A stretch of DNA of 7,018 bases, taken from contig JABGWN010000049.1 in NCBI GenBank assembly GCA_018645535.1, forward strand, positions 1 to 7,018, in the 5' to 3' direction. This DNA is from Methanobacteriota archaeon (GTDB taxonomy: Archaea > Thermoplasmatota > Poseidoniia > Poseidoniales > Poseidoniaceae). Below, piece after piece: positions 1 through 6,466 of the stretch. The translations under genes and the position numbers were made by a program. Within the stretch, counting starts at the first letter, position 1. Every line of letters begins with the position of its first letter. The notes below the pieces were generated by a model that saw only the letters and a program-made list of their open reading frames with translations, was not told the DNA's origin and did no database searches.

Positions 1-1106
1 ATTTTAGCATCACGGAAAAATCTCTCCACGGGGAATTCTTTGGTGTACCCGTATCCACCATGAATTTGTATTGCTCGTTCTGAAACCCACATTGCAGTAT
101 CTCCCGCATATAATTTAGCCATGCTCGCTTCTTTCGAATGGCGTGGGCCTCCGTGTTCGTAATGTTGTTGCTTTGACCAAGATGCTTTGTAGACGAGATG
201 GCGAGAAGCCTCAATCTTTGTAGCCATATCAGCAAGATAGCCCATAATCATCTGGTGATGTGCGATTGGTTTGCCAAAAGCCTCTCTTTCGTGAGCATAA
301 CGAAGCGATGCTTCGTAGGCTCCTTGAGCAATTCCAAGGGCTTGTGCAGCAATACCGATTCGGGAGTTGTCCAAAGCATTCATGGCGATTGGGAATCCAT
401 TCCCAGCCCCTTTCAGAATATTTTCAACTGGTACCTTACAGTTTTCGAGAACGAGCGTACAGGTATCAGATGAGCGGATCCCAAGTTTATCTTCCTTCTT
501 TCCGACAGTGAAACCTTCGAAAGAAGAGTCAACAATAAACGCAGTTGTGCCGCCGTGTTTCTTGACGCCGTAGTCTGGATGATCGACATCTTTTGCAAAA
601 AGAACAATGATTTTCGCTTGCGCTCCATTCGTGACCCACATCTTCTCGCCGTTCAGAACGTAATGTGTTCCATCATCGGAAAGTTTAGCTTTACAGGTCA
701 TGGCTGCAGCATCAGTACCCGCTCCAGCTTCTGAAAGTGAGTAGGCACCAACATCACCTGCTGCGAGTCTTTTGAGGTAGGTTTCTTTTTGATATTCGTC
801 ACCATGGAGTGCTATCGTTTTAGCACAAAGGCCTACGTGAACACAGTACATTACTGAAAAAGAAGGATCGACTCTTGCAAGTTCTTCAACGATAATAGAT
901 TCAGAGATATCATCGACTGGTGAGCCGCCATATGCTTCGGGGATTGTGACACCTTGGAGACCGTATTCGATGAATTGGGCCCATTCCTCTGAAGGCGGAA
1001 TTTGATGTTTATCCCGGTGTTCGATTGTTGGAGCTAAAACCGATTCGGCAAAGTCTCGAACCATTTCTCGAATCATGTCTTGTTCGTCTGTAGATTTGTA
1101 ATCCAA
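1..1106 (-). CDS. Acyl-CoA dehydrogenase, C-terminus cut by window edge
   Basis: FAD-dependent enzyme that oxidises an acyl-CoA to the 2,3-enoyl-CoA and passes electrons to electron-transfer flavoprotein, as in fatty-acid or branched-chain amino-acid breakdown. The reverse strand reads without a stop for 368 codons. Visible family marks are the FAD/substrate-loop motif YSLSEAGAGTDA (residues 122-133), MWVTNG (156-161), the domain-3 segment AHEREAFGKPI (271-281) and QIHGGYGYTKEFPVERFFRD near 347-366. The family's catalytic Glu, in a YEGTS-type motif about six residues further on, lies outside the window, so only roughly 10-20 residues are missing. I chose the TTG at 1106-1104 because it gives the usual N-terminus (LDYKSTDEQDMIR) and has GGTGA four bases upstream. 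An in-frame TGA lies at 1139-1137, and the first ATG (1076) would cut into the conserved helix. The family is certain; chain-length specificity cannot be read from this. It is transcribed away from the other genes, so a functional link is not implied. Confidence 0.95.
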   Translation of the reverse strand, partial: MDYKSTDEQDMIREMVRDFAESVLAPTIEHRDKHQIPPSEEWAQFIEYGLQGVTIPEAYGGSPVDDISESIIVEELARVDPSFSVMYCVHVGLCAKTIALHGDEYQKETYLKRLAAGDVGAYSLSEAGAGTDAAAMTCKAKLSDDGTHYVLNGEKMWVTNGAQAKIIVLFAKDVDHPDYGVKKHGGTTAFIVDSSFEGFTVGKKEDKLGIRSSDTCTLVLENCKVPVENILKGAGNGFPIAMNALDNSRIGIAAQALGIAQGAYEASLRYAHEREAFGKPIAHHQMIMGYLADMATKIEASRHLVYKASWSKQQHYEHGGPRHSKEASMAKLYAGDTAMWVSERAIQIHGGYGYTKEFPVERFFRDAK

Positions 1107-1109
1107 ACT

Positions 1110-1115
1110 CTCACC
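1110..1115 (-). promoter_or_regulatory. Ribosome binding site deciding the TTG start of the acyl-CoA dehydrogenase
   Basis: Read on the minus strand this is GGTGAG, three bases before TTG. GGTGA pairs with the 3' part of the archaeal anti-Shine-Dalgarno (partner of GGAGGTGAT), for which a short spacing is normal. It is the main reason to prefer TTG at 1106 over TTG at 1127 or ATG at 1076. Confidence 0.55.
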
Positions 1116-1213
1116 AGTCCAACGCAAGGGCGCATCTCACTTAATGAATGTGTAATCCCCGTGTCACATCAAAAATAGCGATGGTTCAAATAGGAGTTGA
1201 AATAGCCGCGAGT

Positions 1214-1219
1214 AGGTGA
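1214..1219 (+). promoter_or_regulatory. Ribosome binding site AGGTGA for the TTG start of the GcvH-like gene
   Basis: AGGTGA is a six-base match to the archaeal Shine-Dalgarno consensus, six bases before TTG at 1226. The TGA inside it is also the in-frame stop just upstream, so no longer start exists. The nearby ATG at 1221 is in another frame and reaches TAG after 11 codons. Confidence 0.65.
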
Positions 1220-1225
1220 CATGAC

Positions 1226-1630
1226 TTGGATGAAGAAGTCGTTGAATTTAACATAGCCCACAATCGCAAATATTCGATTGACCATTTATGGTATCAAGAA
1301 AAAGATGATGAGAAGATCATGGTCGGCATTAGTGAGTTTCTCGGTGTAGAAATTGGCGAAGTGCTTCGCGTGATACTCCCGCAGGCTGAAACTGTTGTTG
1401 ATGAGGGACAAGACATGTTCTCATTATGGACTGGTGAAGAAAAAATAGCCTATAGCGCTCCATTTTCGGGAACAATTACTGAAGTAAACGGAGAAGTTGA
1501 AATCAATCCTGATTTAGTCAACGAATCCGCATACGATCTTGGATGGATTCTCGTCTTACAACCATTCCAATTGGACATGGAGAACCTTCTCGAACCAGAT
1601 GAATACGTTGAGTATCTCTCTGAGATCTGA
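1226..1630 (+). CDS. GcvH-like (lipoyl-domain fold) protein lacking the usual lipoyl lysine
   Basis: 134 residues, about the length of glycine cleavage H protein and alignable along its whole length. It has an N-terminal strand pair with HLWY (20-23, cf. HEWV), VGISEFLG (33-40), IGEVLRVILP (43-52), EGQDMF (60-65), SAPFSGTITEVN (77-88), the NPDLVNESAYDLGWI block (94-108) and the C-terminal acidic helix with EPDEYVEYL (123-131). In true GcvH the lysine that carries lipoate lies 19 residues after the Pro of the LP motif and 8 before the Pro of AP. Both anchors put that position at Glu71 with no gap. The nearest lysine, Lys73, is two residues off. Hence this may be a non-lipoylated paralogue with a structural or regulatory role, although lipoylation at Lys73 cannot be excluded. 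No gcvT, gcvP or lipoate ligase gene is in the window. It starts with TTG and is followed 16 nt later by the phosphoribosyltransferase gene, probably in one operon. Confidence 0.82.
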   Translation: MDEEVVEFNIAHNRKYSIDHLWYQEKDDEKIMVGISEFLGVEIGEVLRVILPQAETVVDEGQDMFSLWTGEEKIAYSAPFSGTITEVNGEVEINPDLVNESAYDLGWILVLQPFQLDMENLLEPDEYVEYLSEI

Positions 1631-1646
1631 GCAAAGACGTGGAATC

Positions 1647-2228
1647 ATGTTCGATGCTATTCAACGACTAACCGCCTCACTCAAAGAGGCCCCAGTTGTT
1701 TGGAAAGGTGACTATCCTTACTTTATTCATCCTCTTACGGATGGAGTGCCTCGACTCGAAGCAGATGTATTCCAAGCAGTAGTCGACCTTGTGTTTGACT
1801 CAATTGACTGGAGTCATATCGACTTGCTACTCGGCATCGAGGCTATGGGCTTACCGCTCACTTCTTCCCTATCCTTACGAACTGGATTACCACAAGTTGT
1901 TGCTCGTAAGCGATCATATGGGCTTGATGGCGAGATTGTCATCGACCAAAATACTGGCTATTCAAAAGGAAGTATGTATCTCAATGATATCAAACCAGGA
2001 GAATCAATTGCCATTATCGAGGATGTACTTTCAACCGGCGGGACCCTTGATGCAGTCATCAAAGGTGTCCAAAGGGCAGGAGCAAGTGTCACAACTATTG
2101 TTGCTGTTGTTGAAAAAGGCCCTGGCCTTGAGATGCTCAAAAAGAAATATCCTACTATCGATATATCTTCTATTGTTCGATTAACAATGGACGGCGCAGA
2201 GATAGTTCTTCTTGACGAGGTGGTATAA
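1647..2228 (+). CDS. hpt: Hypoxanthine/guanine phosphoribosyltransferase (archaeal Hpt family)
   Basis: Purine salvage enzyme that joins hypoxanthine or guanine to PRPP to give IMP or GMP; cytoplasmic. The 193 residues match the usual archaeal length of about 185-190. Family marks in order are EAPVVWKGDYPYFIHPLTDG (14-33), IEAMGLPL (64-71), SLRTGLP (76-82) with the pyrophosphate-loop region, ARKRSYGLDGE (86-96), QNTGYSKG (101-108) and the PRPP-binding motif IEDVLSTGGTL (124-134), with its acidic pair Glu125-Asp126. The reading frame is open further upstream to 1539, but ATG at 1647 gives the typical N-terminus and avoids overlap with the GcvH-like gene; its ribosome site (GTGGA) is weak. Some archaeal members are annotated as adenine phosphoribosyltransferase or HGPRTase-like, so base preference is not proven. 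PyrE is less likely because the KGDYPYF...TDG N-terminus is specific to the Hpt group. Its stop overlaps the dph2 start by one base. Confidence 0.9.
   Translation: MFDAIQRLTASLKEAPVVWKGDYPYFIHPLTDGVPRLEADVFQAVVDLVFDSIDWSHIDLLLGIEAMGLPLTSSLSLRTGLPQVVARKRSYGLDGEIVIDQNTGYSKGSMYLNDIKPGESIAIIEDVLSTGGTLDAVIKGVQRAGASVTTIVAVVEKGPGLEMLKKKYPTIDISSIVRLTMDGAEIVLLDEVV
2217..2222 (+). promoter_or_regulatory. Ribosome binding site GAGGTG for dph2, inside the end of hpt
   Basis: GAGGTG, five bases before ATG at 2228, lies within the last codons of hpt. Together with the one-base TAATG overlap it suggests translational coupling of the two genes. Confidence 0.65.
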
Positions 2229-3337
2229 TGGACTTAGACAGACACGATTTCAAACTCGACGAATTAATTGGACGTATTCAAGAAAATGATCATCGCCTTG
2301 TAGCTCTACAAGTCCCTGAGGGACTAAAGATGCAGGCATTAGAAATGATGGATGAAATTGAAACGGCTTCAAGTGCAAAAGTTGTTCTAGCAGCAGATCC
2401 ATGTTACGGTGCCTGCGATCTCGTTCATGATAAAATGCAAATGATGGGTGTCGAATTAGTCGCTCACATGGGCCACTCCCAGATGAATATCGAATCGGGT
2501 ATGCCGACTCAATTTATTGACGTCACATACGACGGAGACCCTGATCTAGCCCCTGTCATTCCGATGCTGAATAAGCATCTTGCCATTGCTAGGGGTCGAA
2601 TGGAGAATCAAAATGTCGAGACTGACCTTTCTGAAGAAGAAGCTCAAGAACGATTTATGGATGCTGTAGGAAGAATGACTCCACTCAAGGACACCAAGTT
2701 GGGGCTTGTAGGGAGTATCCAACATCTCCACCTTTTACCTGATTTCCATGACCGTCTCGAAAAAGCAGGATACGATGTAACAATACCGATGGGTGGAGCA
2801 CGTTTGACATTCCCTGGCCAAGTTCTTGGTTGCAATTATTCTGGTGATGATGATACCATTGGACATTACCTTTTCCTCGGAAGCGGGGATTTCCATCCGA
2901 TTGGCCTGGTCTTGCATACAGGAAAACCACTTGCTATGCTCGACCCTTACTCTGGAGATGCAATTGAAATGTCCTTTGAACGTATTGAGCGTATTCTTCG
3001 ACAACGCTCTGGACTTATCATGGCTTCAATGGACGCAAATCGATTTGGAATCTTGATTGGAGAAAAACCCGGACAAATGCGCCGAACACTCGCTCTTCGA
3101 ATGAAAAGACTACTCGAAAAGCATGGGAAAAAGGGATATCTTCTCGCTCTGGAACACGTTGGGCCTGAACTCATCGACTTCTATCCAGTAGATGCTTTTG
3201 TGAACACTGCTTGTCCACGTATCGCTATTGATGATGCGGTCAGATATGCTAAACCATTGATCACTCCTTACGAACTCGAAGTAGCACTTGGCGAAAAGAA
3301 ATGGGAAATGGGATATCAATTTGATGAGATACCCTGA
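2228..3337 (+). CDS. dph2: Dph2, 2-(3-amino-3-carboxypropyl)histidine synthase (diphthamide step 1)
   Basis: Noncanonical radical-SAM iron-sulfur enzyme that moves the 3-amino-3-carboxypropyl group of S-adenosylmethionine onto a histidine of elongation factor 2, the first step to diphthamide. In archaea it acts as a homodimer. The 369-residue protein shows the three cluster cysteines in family context: Cys59 in ADPCYGACD (56-64), Cys202 in VLGCNYSG (199-206) and Cys329 in NTACPRIAIDD (326-336). Other family segments are ALQVPEGLK (26-34), VGSIQHLHLL (161-170), FLGSGDFHPIGL (216-227) and HVGPELIDFYPVDAFV (310-325). The Cys59-Cys202 interval is about 40 residues longer than in the Pyrococcus horikoshii enzyme (Cys59, Cys163, Cys287, recalled from published work). 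The extra length is a charged segment around 110-152. The start ATG overlaps the hpt stop and has a strong ribosome site. Family identity is near certain. Confidence 0.96.
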   Translation: MDLDRHDFKLDELIGRIQENDHRLVALQVPEGLKMQALEMMDEIETASSAKVVLAADPCYGACDLVHDKMQMMGVELVAHMGHSQMNIESGMPTQFIDVTYDGDPDLAPVIPMLNKHLAIARGRMENQNVETDLSEEEAQERFMDAVGRMTPLKDTKLGLVGSIQHLHLLPDFHDRLEKAGYDVTIPMGGARLTFPGQVLGCNYSGDDDTIGHYLFLGSGDFHPIGLVLHTGKPLAMLDPYSGDAIEMSFERIERILRQRSGLIMASMDANRFGILIGEKPGQMRRTLALRMKRLLEKHGKKGYLLALEHVGPELIDFYPVDAFVNTACPRIAIDDAVRYAKPLITPYELEVALGEKKWEMGYQFDEIP

Positions 3338-3404
3338 GACTCTACTTTTCATTCTTGATTGAGTACGAGTGTTCAAGAACGGTTGGCGACAAGAGGCAAC
3401 CAGC

Positions 3405-4592
3405 ATGAGCGACTACCTCGATCGAATTGGTTCTGGTCTTATCCTTCTAGACCCTGCTCCATTAGATTTTGATTTCATACCAGAAAAAATGGTGGGTCGC
3501 GAAGATATTCAAAGTAACCTCGCTGCGAAATTTCATTCGATATCGCATCCAAACAGTAGTGCGAACGTTGTCATAACTGGACCAGTTGGAAGTGGTAAAA
3601 CATTGCTTGCGAGAACTTTTTGCCGCGATATTGAACATCATCTAAGGAATAAACGTCAGATTCGAAGCGTCCACATTAATTGTAGGAATGCAACAACAAA
3701 CGTCCGGGTTGCACAACGTATTGTTCAGACATTAGATGCAGGACATCCAGACAGAGGACTTTCGATGGGCGAGTTGTTGAATAGCCTTCGACGCCTGCTA
3801 CGCTCAAATGAACGACATCTGATTATTGTACTCGATGAGGTTGATCACCTACTGCGGAAATCAGGAAACGATTTGATTTACCAACTCCTTCGTATTGATG
3901 AGGACCAGGAAGGTACTGGCACGATATCTCTTATTCTAATCAGTCAAGAGCAGGTTCTTGATGTACTCGAAAATGCAGTCATCTCTCGCTTTGGACACAC
4001 AAATCATTTGCCGATTCCATCATATGATTACGAGGGTCTACTAGCGATTACTCGACAGCGAGCAGAAGCTTCCCTAAATCCACAATCATGGAATGAAGAA
4101 ATTCTCAAACTTATTGCCACCTCCGCAGCACCTTCGGGCGATGCGCGTCAAGTCATCGAATTGCTCAATGGTGCTGTCGAACATGCAGAGTCTGATGGCA
4201 GATCTCTGCTTGAACCAGAACATGTTCAAACACGTGCTAAATCCATACCACAAGTCATGCCAGAAGACGTTCTTGATGAGTTAACAGGCCATCCGATGCT
4301 GGTTCTTTTGGGTATTTGCCGACGCCTGCGCAAAACGGAATTCATGACAAGTAAAGATGTCGAATCGATGTATGCGGTTGTTTGTGAAGAGTATGAAGTA
4401 AAGCCTCGAAGCCACACAACAGTTTGGAAGTATCTGAAAATAATTGAAGGGTTGAGCATTATTGACACCCGTGTAGATACTGTAGGTGATGGTCGTGGAA
4501 GAACAACCCATATCTCGATGCCGCATGCCCTTCCAATGGATGTTGCTGGCAGAATTGAAGGCCGTGTTATCAAAAAACTGAATCGGCTATGA
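3405..4592 (+). CDS. orc1: Orc1/Cdc6-type replication initiator (AAA+ ATPase with winged helix)
   Basis: Archaeal initiator that binds origin repeats and helps load the MCM helicase. From ATG at 3405 it has 395 residues, normal for the family. The AAA+ part shows MVGRE (29-33), Walker A GPVGSGKT (59-66), Walker B IIVLDEVD (140-147) and the sensor-2 region GDARQVIELL (245-254) with Arg248. The C-terminal third (about 285-395) fits the winged-helix domain; KPRSHTTVWKYLKIIEGL at 333-350 looks like its recognition-helix region. Sensor 1 is unusual: ISQEQ (179-183) where archaeal homologues commonly have ISND, and the stretch after it, ending SRFGH, differs from the usual RVRSSL-type sequence. The frame is open to a GTG at 3369, but that has no ribosome site, while ATG 3405 has GAGG (3393-3396) eight bases upstream. 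It lies 67 nt after dph2 and 64 nt before S6e. No origin repeats are visible beside it. Confidence 0.93.
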   Translation: MSDYLDRIGSGLILLDPAPLDFDFIPEKMVGREDIQSNLAAKFHSISHPNSSANVVITGPVGSGKTLLARTFCRDIEHHLRNKRQIRSVHINCRNATTNVRVAQRIVQTLDAGHPDRGLSMGELLNSLRRLLRSNERHLIIVLDEVDHLLRKSGNDLIYQLLRIDEDQEGTGTISLILISQEQVLDVLENAVISRFGHTNHLPIPSYDYEGLLAITRQRAEASLNPQSWNEEILKLIATSAAPSGDARQVIELLNGAVEHAESDGRSLLEPEHVQTRAKSIPQVMPEDVLDELTGHPMLVLLGICRRLRKTEFMTSKDVESMYAVVCEEYEVKPRSHTTVWKYLKIIEGLSIIDTRVDTVGDGRGRTTHISMPHALPMDVAGRIEGRVIKKLNRL

Positions 4593-4613
4593 AGGAATCC
4601 AATGCGGTGAGGC

Positions 4614-4620
4614 TAAATAG
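4614..4620 (+). promoter_or_regulatory. Possible TATA box for the S6e-aIF2 gamma-PIN genes
   Basis: TAAATAG in the 64-bp gap after orc1 would place a transcription start about 25 bp downstream, near 4640. That would leave a short leader with the ribosome site at 4644-4649. The element is only a partial TATA match, so internal transcription from here is a guess. Confidence 0.3.
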
Positions 4621-4643
4621 GGGTCGTTTGTCGCTAAGTTGCT

Positions 4644-4649
4644 AGAGGA
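4644..4649 (+). promoter_or_regulatory. Ribosome binding site AGAGGA that decides the S6e start
   Basis: AGAGGA lies seven bases before ATG 4657. An in-frame TTG at 4639 would contain this site inside the gene and has no site of its own, so ATG 4657 is preferred. Confidence 0.6.
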
Positions 4650-4656
4650 ATGCTTT

Positions 4657-5178
4657 ATGGCTGAAGGAAACTCATTTGTTGCAGTGGTCAATGACACCAC
4701 AACCAAGTTGACTCGAACCACGACTGGTGGTAAGGAAAAGACGTACTCCCCGTCATACAAGACGGTTATCTCAGGTACAAACCATGCTCAATTACTCGGA
4801 AAGAAGATCGGCGATGTTATCGAAGGTGTTTTCGTCGGCGAAGGAGAATCACTCCTTACTGGCTACAAACTCGAAATTACTGGAGGCTCAGACAAAACTG
4901 GCACTCCAATGCGTCGTGACCTCGAAGGCGGTTCCCGACAAGCAATTCTTGTTACTGCTTCAACTGGTTTCAAAGGACATTACCTTGTCTCAAAAACTAA
5001 GAAAGGTGAAAAGAAGCGTTTCCGTTACAAGCCCGAAGGTATGCGAATGCGCAGAGTATTCCGTGGAAACACAATCACACAAGACACACGTCAAATCAAT
5101 CTGAAAGTGGTCGATGCAGGAAACATCGGACTTGACACATTGCTCGGTGCGGGCGAAGGCGCAGCATCTGCGGAGTGA
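4657..5178 (+). CDS. rps6e: Small-subunit ribosomal protein S6e, enlarged
   Basis: Protein of the 30S subunit, shared by archaea and eukaryotes. The S6e signature is present as ITGGSDKTGTPM (74-85). Other family segments are LLGKKIGDVIEG (46-57), RRVFRGNTI (132-140) and QINLKVVDAG (146-155). At 173 residues it is longer than the roughly 120-135 usual in archaea. The additional length sits in a Thr/Lys-rich stretch at about 14-33, a basic stretch at 108-126 (KTKKGEKKRFRYK, 113-125) and an Ala/Gly-rich C-terminal tail after about 156. No frameshift is seen and the inserts keep the gene's codon style, so they look genuine. It precedes aIF2 gamma by 40 nt, a gene neighbourhood typical of archaeal translation clusters. 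Confidence 0.95.
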   Translation: MAEGNSFVAVVNDTTTKLTRTTTGGKEKTYSPSYKTVISGTNHAQLLGKKIGDVIEGVFVGEGESLLTGYKLEITGGSDKTGTPMRRDLEGGSRQAILVTASTGFKGHYLVSKTKKGEKKRFRYKPEGMRMRRVFRGNTITQDTRQINLKVVDAGNIGLDTLLGAGEGAASAE

Positions 5179-5204
5179 AACCCGAGAGGGTCATCGTTGA
5201 ATAA

Positions 5205-5210
5205 GGAGGA
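5205..5210 (+). promoter_or_regulatory. Ribosome binding site GGAGGA for aIF2 gamma
   Basis: A strong purine-rich site eight bases before ATG 5219. The ATG at 5211 is in a different frame, so the site supports the 5219 start, consistent with high expression of a translation factor. Confidence 0.6.
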
Positions 5211-5218
5211 ATGGAAGC

Positions 5219-6457
5219 ATGGCAAGAACGCTTCCATCACAACCTGAAGTTAACATTGGCCTTGTTGGGCACGTTGATCACGGAAAAACAACTCTTACAC
5301 AAGCTCTTTCTGGAGTTTGGACCGATACTCATTCTGAAGAACGACGTCGAGGTATTTCGATTAAATTGGGATATGCCGATACTGCATTCTACAAAACAGA
5401 TTCTGGCCAATACTACGCCACAGGCCGCCGTCCAGAGGGTGGGAAAGACATTGATTCGGAACTTCAACGTGTTGTATCATTTGTCGATGCACCTGGTCAC
5501 GAGACGTTGATGGCGATTATGATCACTGGAGCATCCATTATGGATGGCGCTATGTTGATGGTTGCTGCAAATGAAACATGCCCTCAGCCACAAACACGAG
5601 AGCACCTCATGGCGCTGGAAATTGCTGGAATCAGGAACATCGTTATTGTTCAAAACAAAATTGATCTCGTCACCAAAGAAAGAGCAATGGAATCCTACAA
5701 AGAAATCAAGGAATTTCTAGAAGGGACAATTGCTCAAAATGCACCTGTCATTCCAGTATCAGCTCACCATGATGTAAACCTCGACATCCTGATCGAAGCA
5801 ATCGAACAAACAATTCCAACTCCAAATCGTCAAGAAGATGAGCGAGCAGTAATGCACATCGCTCGCTCCTTTGATGTAAATCGACCAGGTACTCGCCCTG
5901 CTAAACTGACAGGAGGCGTCATCGGAGGTTCAATTGTCGAGGGGGCGTTTAGAGAAGGTGATGAAATCATCATTGGACCAGGACGAAAAATCGAACAAGG
6001 AAACAAGACAAGATGGGAACCCATTGAAACAACCATCACGAGCATGCAAGGCGGAGGCGGAAAGCGTGACGTCATGATGGCTGGGGGTTTGTGTGGCCTT
6101 GGAACTCTTCTCGATCCATCGATTACAACGGCAGATAACCTCTCTGGACAGGTTCTTGCCAAGAAGGGCGAATTACCGACGATTCGAACTGAGTGTTCGA
6201 TCACAGTCGAACTGATGGATACTATGGTTTCAGGTGACGGAGAAGGAGCTGACAAAATATATCCTCTTCGAAACAATGAGATGTTGATGGTAAACGTAGC
6301 AACTTCAACATCAGTAGGTGTCGTGAAAGGTGCTGAAAAAGGAAAAGCCACACTTCACCTACGACTTCCTATCTGTGCTGATGAAGGTCAACGTGTCTCA
6401 CTCTCCAGAAGAGTTGGCGCACGATGGAGATTAATTGGTCACGGGACCATCCAGTGA
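5219..6457 (+). CDS. eif2g: Translation initiation factor aIF2 subunit gamma (GTPase)
   Basis: GTP-binding core of archaeal IF2, which delivers Met-initiator tRNA to the small ribosomal subunit. The 412 residues equal the family length. The G domain has GHVDHGKT (17-24), the switch-1 segment WTDTHSEERRRGIS (34-47), DAPGHE (90-95), NKID (146-149) and SAHH (181-184). Beta-barrel domains II and III follow, with SFDVNRPGT (217-225), LTGGVIGGSIV (230-240) and the C-terminal RRVGARWRLIGHGTI (397-411). Switch 1 and DAPGH are joined by a segment (about 59-84) which in most homologues is a zinc knuckle with two CxxC pairs. Here it contains no cysteine at all (see findings). The start is fixed by a strong ribosome site. 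It is 9 nt upstream of the PIN gene, a conserved archaeal pairing, and is likely cotranscribed with S6e. Confidence 0.97.
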   Translation: MARTLPSQPEVNIGLVGHVDHGKTTLTQALSGVWTDTHSEERRRGISIKLGYADTAFYKTDSGQYYATGRRPEGGKDIDSELQRVVSFVDAPGHETLMAIMITGASIMDGAMLMVAANETCPQPQTREHLMALEIAGIRNIVIVQNKIDLVTKERAMESYKEIKEFLEGTIAQNAPVIPVSAHHDVNLDILIEAIEQTIPTPNRQEDERAVMHIARSFDVNRPGTRPAKLTGGVIGGSIVEGAFREGDEIIIGPGRKIEQGNKTRWEPIETTITSMQGGGGKRDVMMAGGLCGLGTLLDPSITTADNLSGQVLAKKGELPTIRTECSITVELMDTMVSGDGEGADKIYPLRNNEMLMVNVATSTSVGVVKGAEKGKATLHLRLPICADEGQRVSLSRRVGARWRLIGHGTIQ

Positions 6458-6466
6458 GATGATTTC

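Larger units (their letters stand above)
1107..1225. promoter_or_regulatory. Divergent intergenic region between acyl-CoA dehydrogenase and the GcvH-like operon
   Basis: 119 bp separate two genes transcribed outward, so two promoters are expected here. On the plus strand, AAAAATAG at 1171-1178 is a weak TATA-box candidate. It would put a transcription start near 1200 and leave a short leader containing the ribosome site at 1214-1219. I see no convincing TATA element for the minus-strand gene, no clear operator palindrome and no origin-recognition-box repeats. The promoter assignment is inference from spacing only. Confidence 0.35.

Noticed and set aside
413..628. Open frames on both strands between 198 and 628.
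   Set aside because: They are shadows of the acyl-CoA dehydrogenase frame, which reads unbroken through the whole region with clear family motifs.
1647..2228. Orotate phosphoribosyltransferase (PyrE).
   Set aside because: The PRPP motif alone would allow it, but the N-terminal KGDYPYF...TDG block and the RKRSYGLDGE and QNTGYSKG motifs match the archaeal Hpt group.
3338..3404. Replication origin next to orc1.
   Set aside because: The gap is only 67 bp and shows no origin-recognition-box-like repeats or G-rich inverted elements. The other intergenic regions show none either.
5830..6351. 173-codon minus-strand open frame.
   Set aside because: It is antisense to aIF2 gamma, whose protein is fully conserved there. 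The antisense peptide is low-complexity (Ser/Pro/Thr-rich), typical of a shadow frame.
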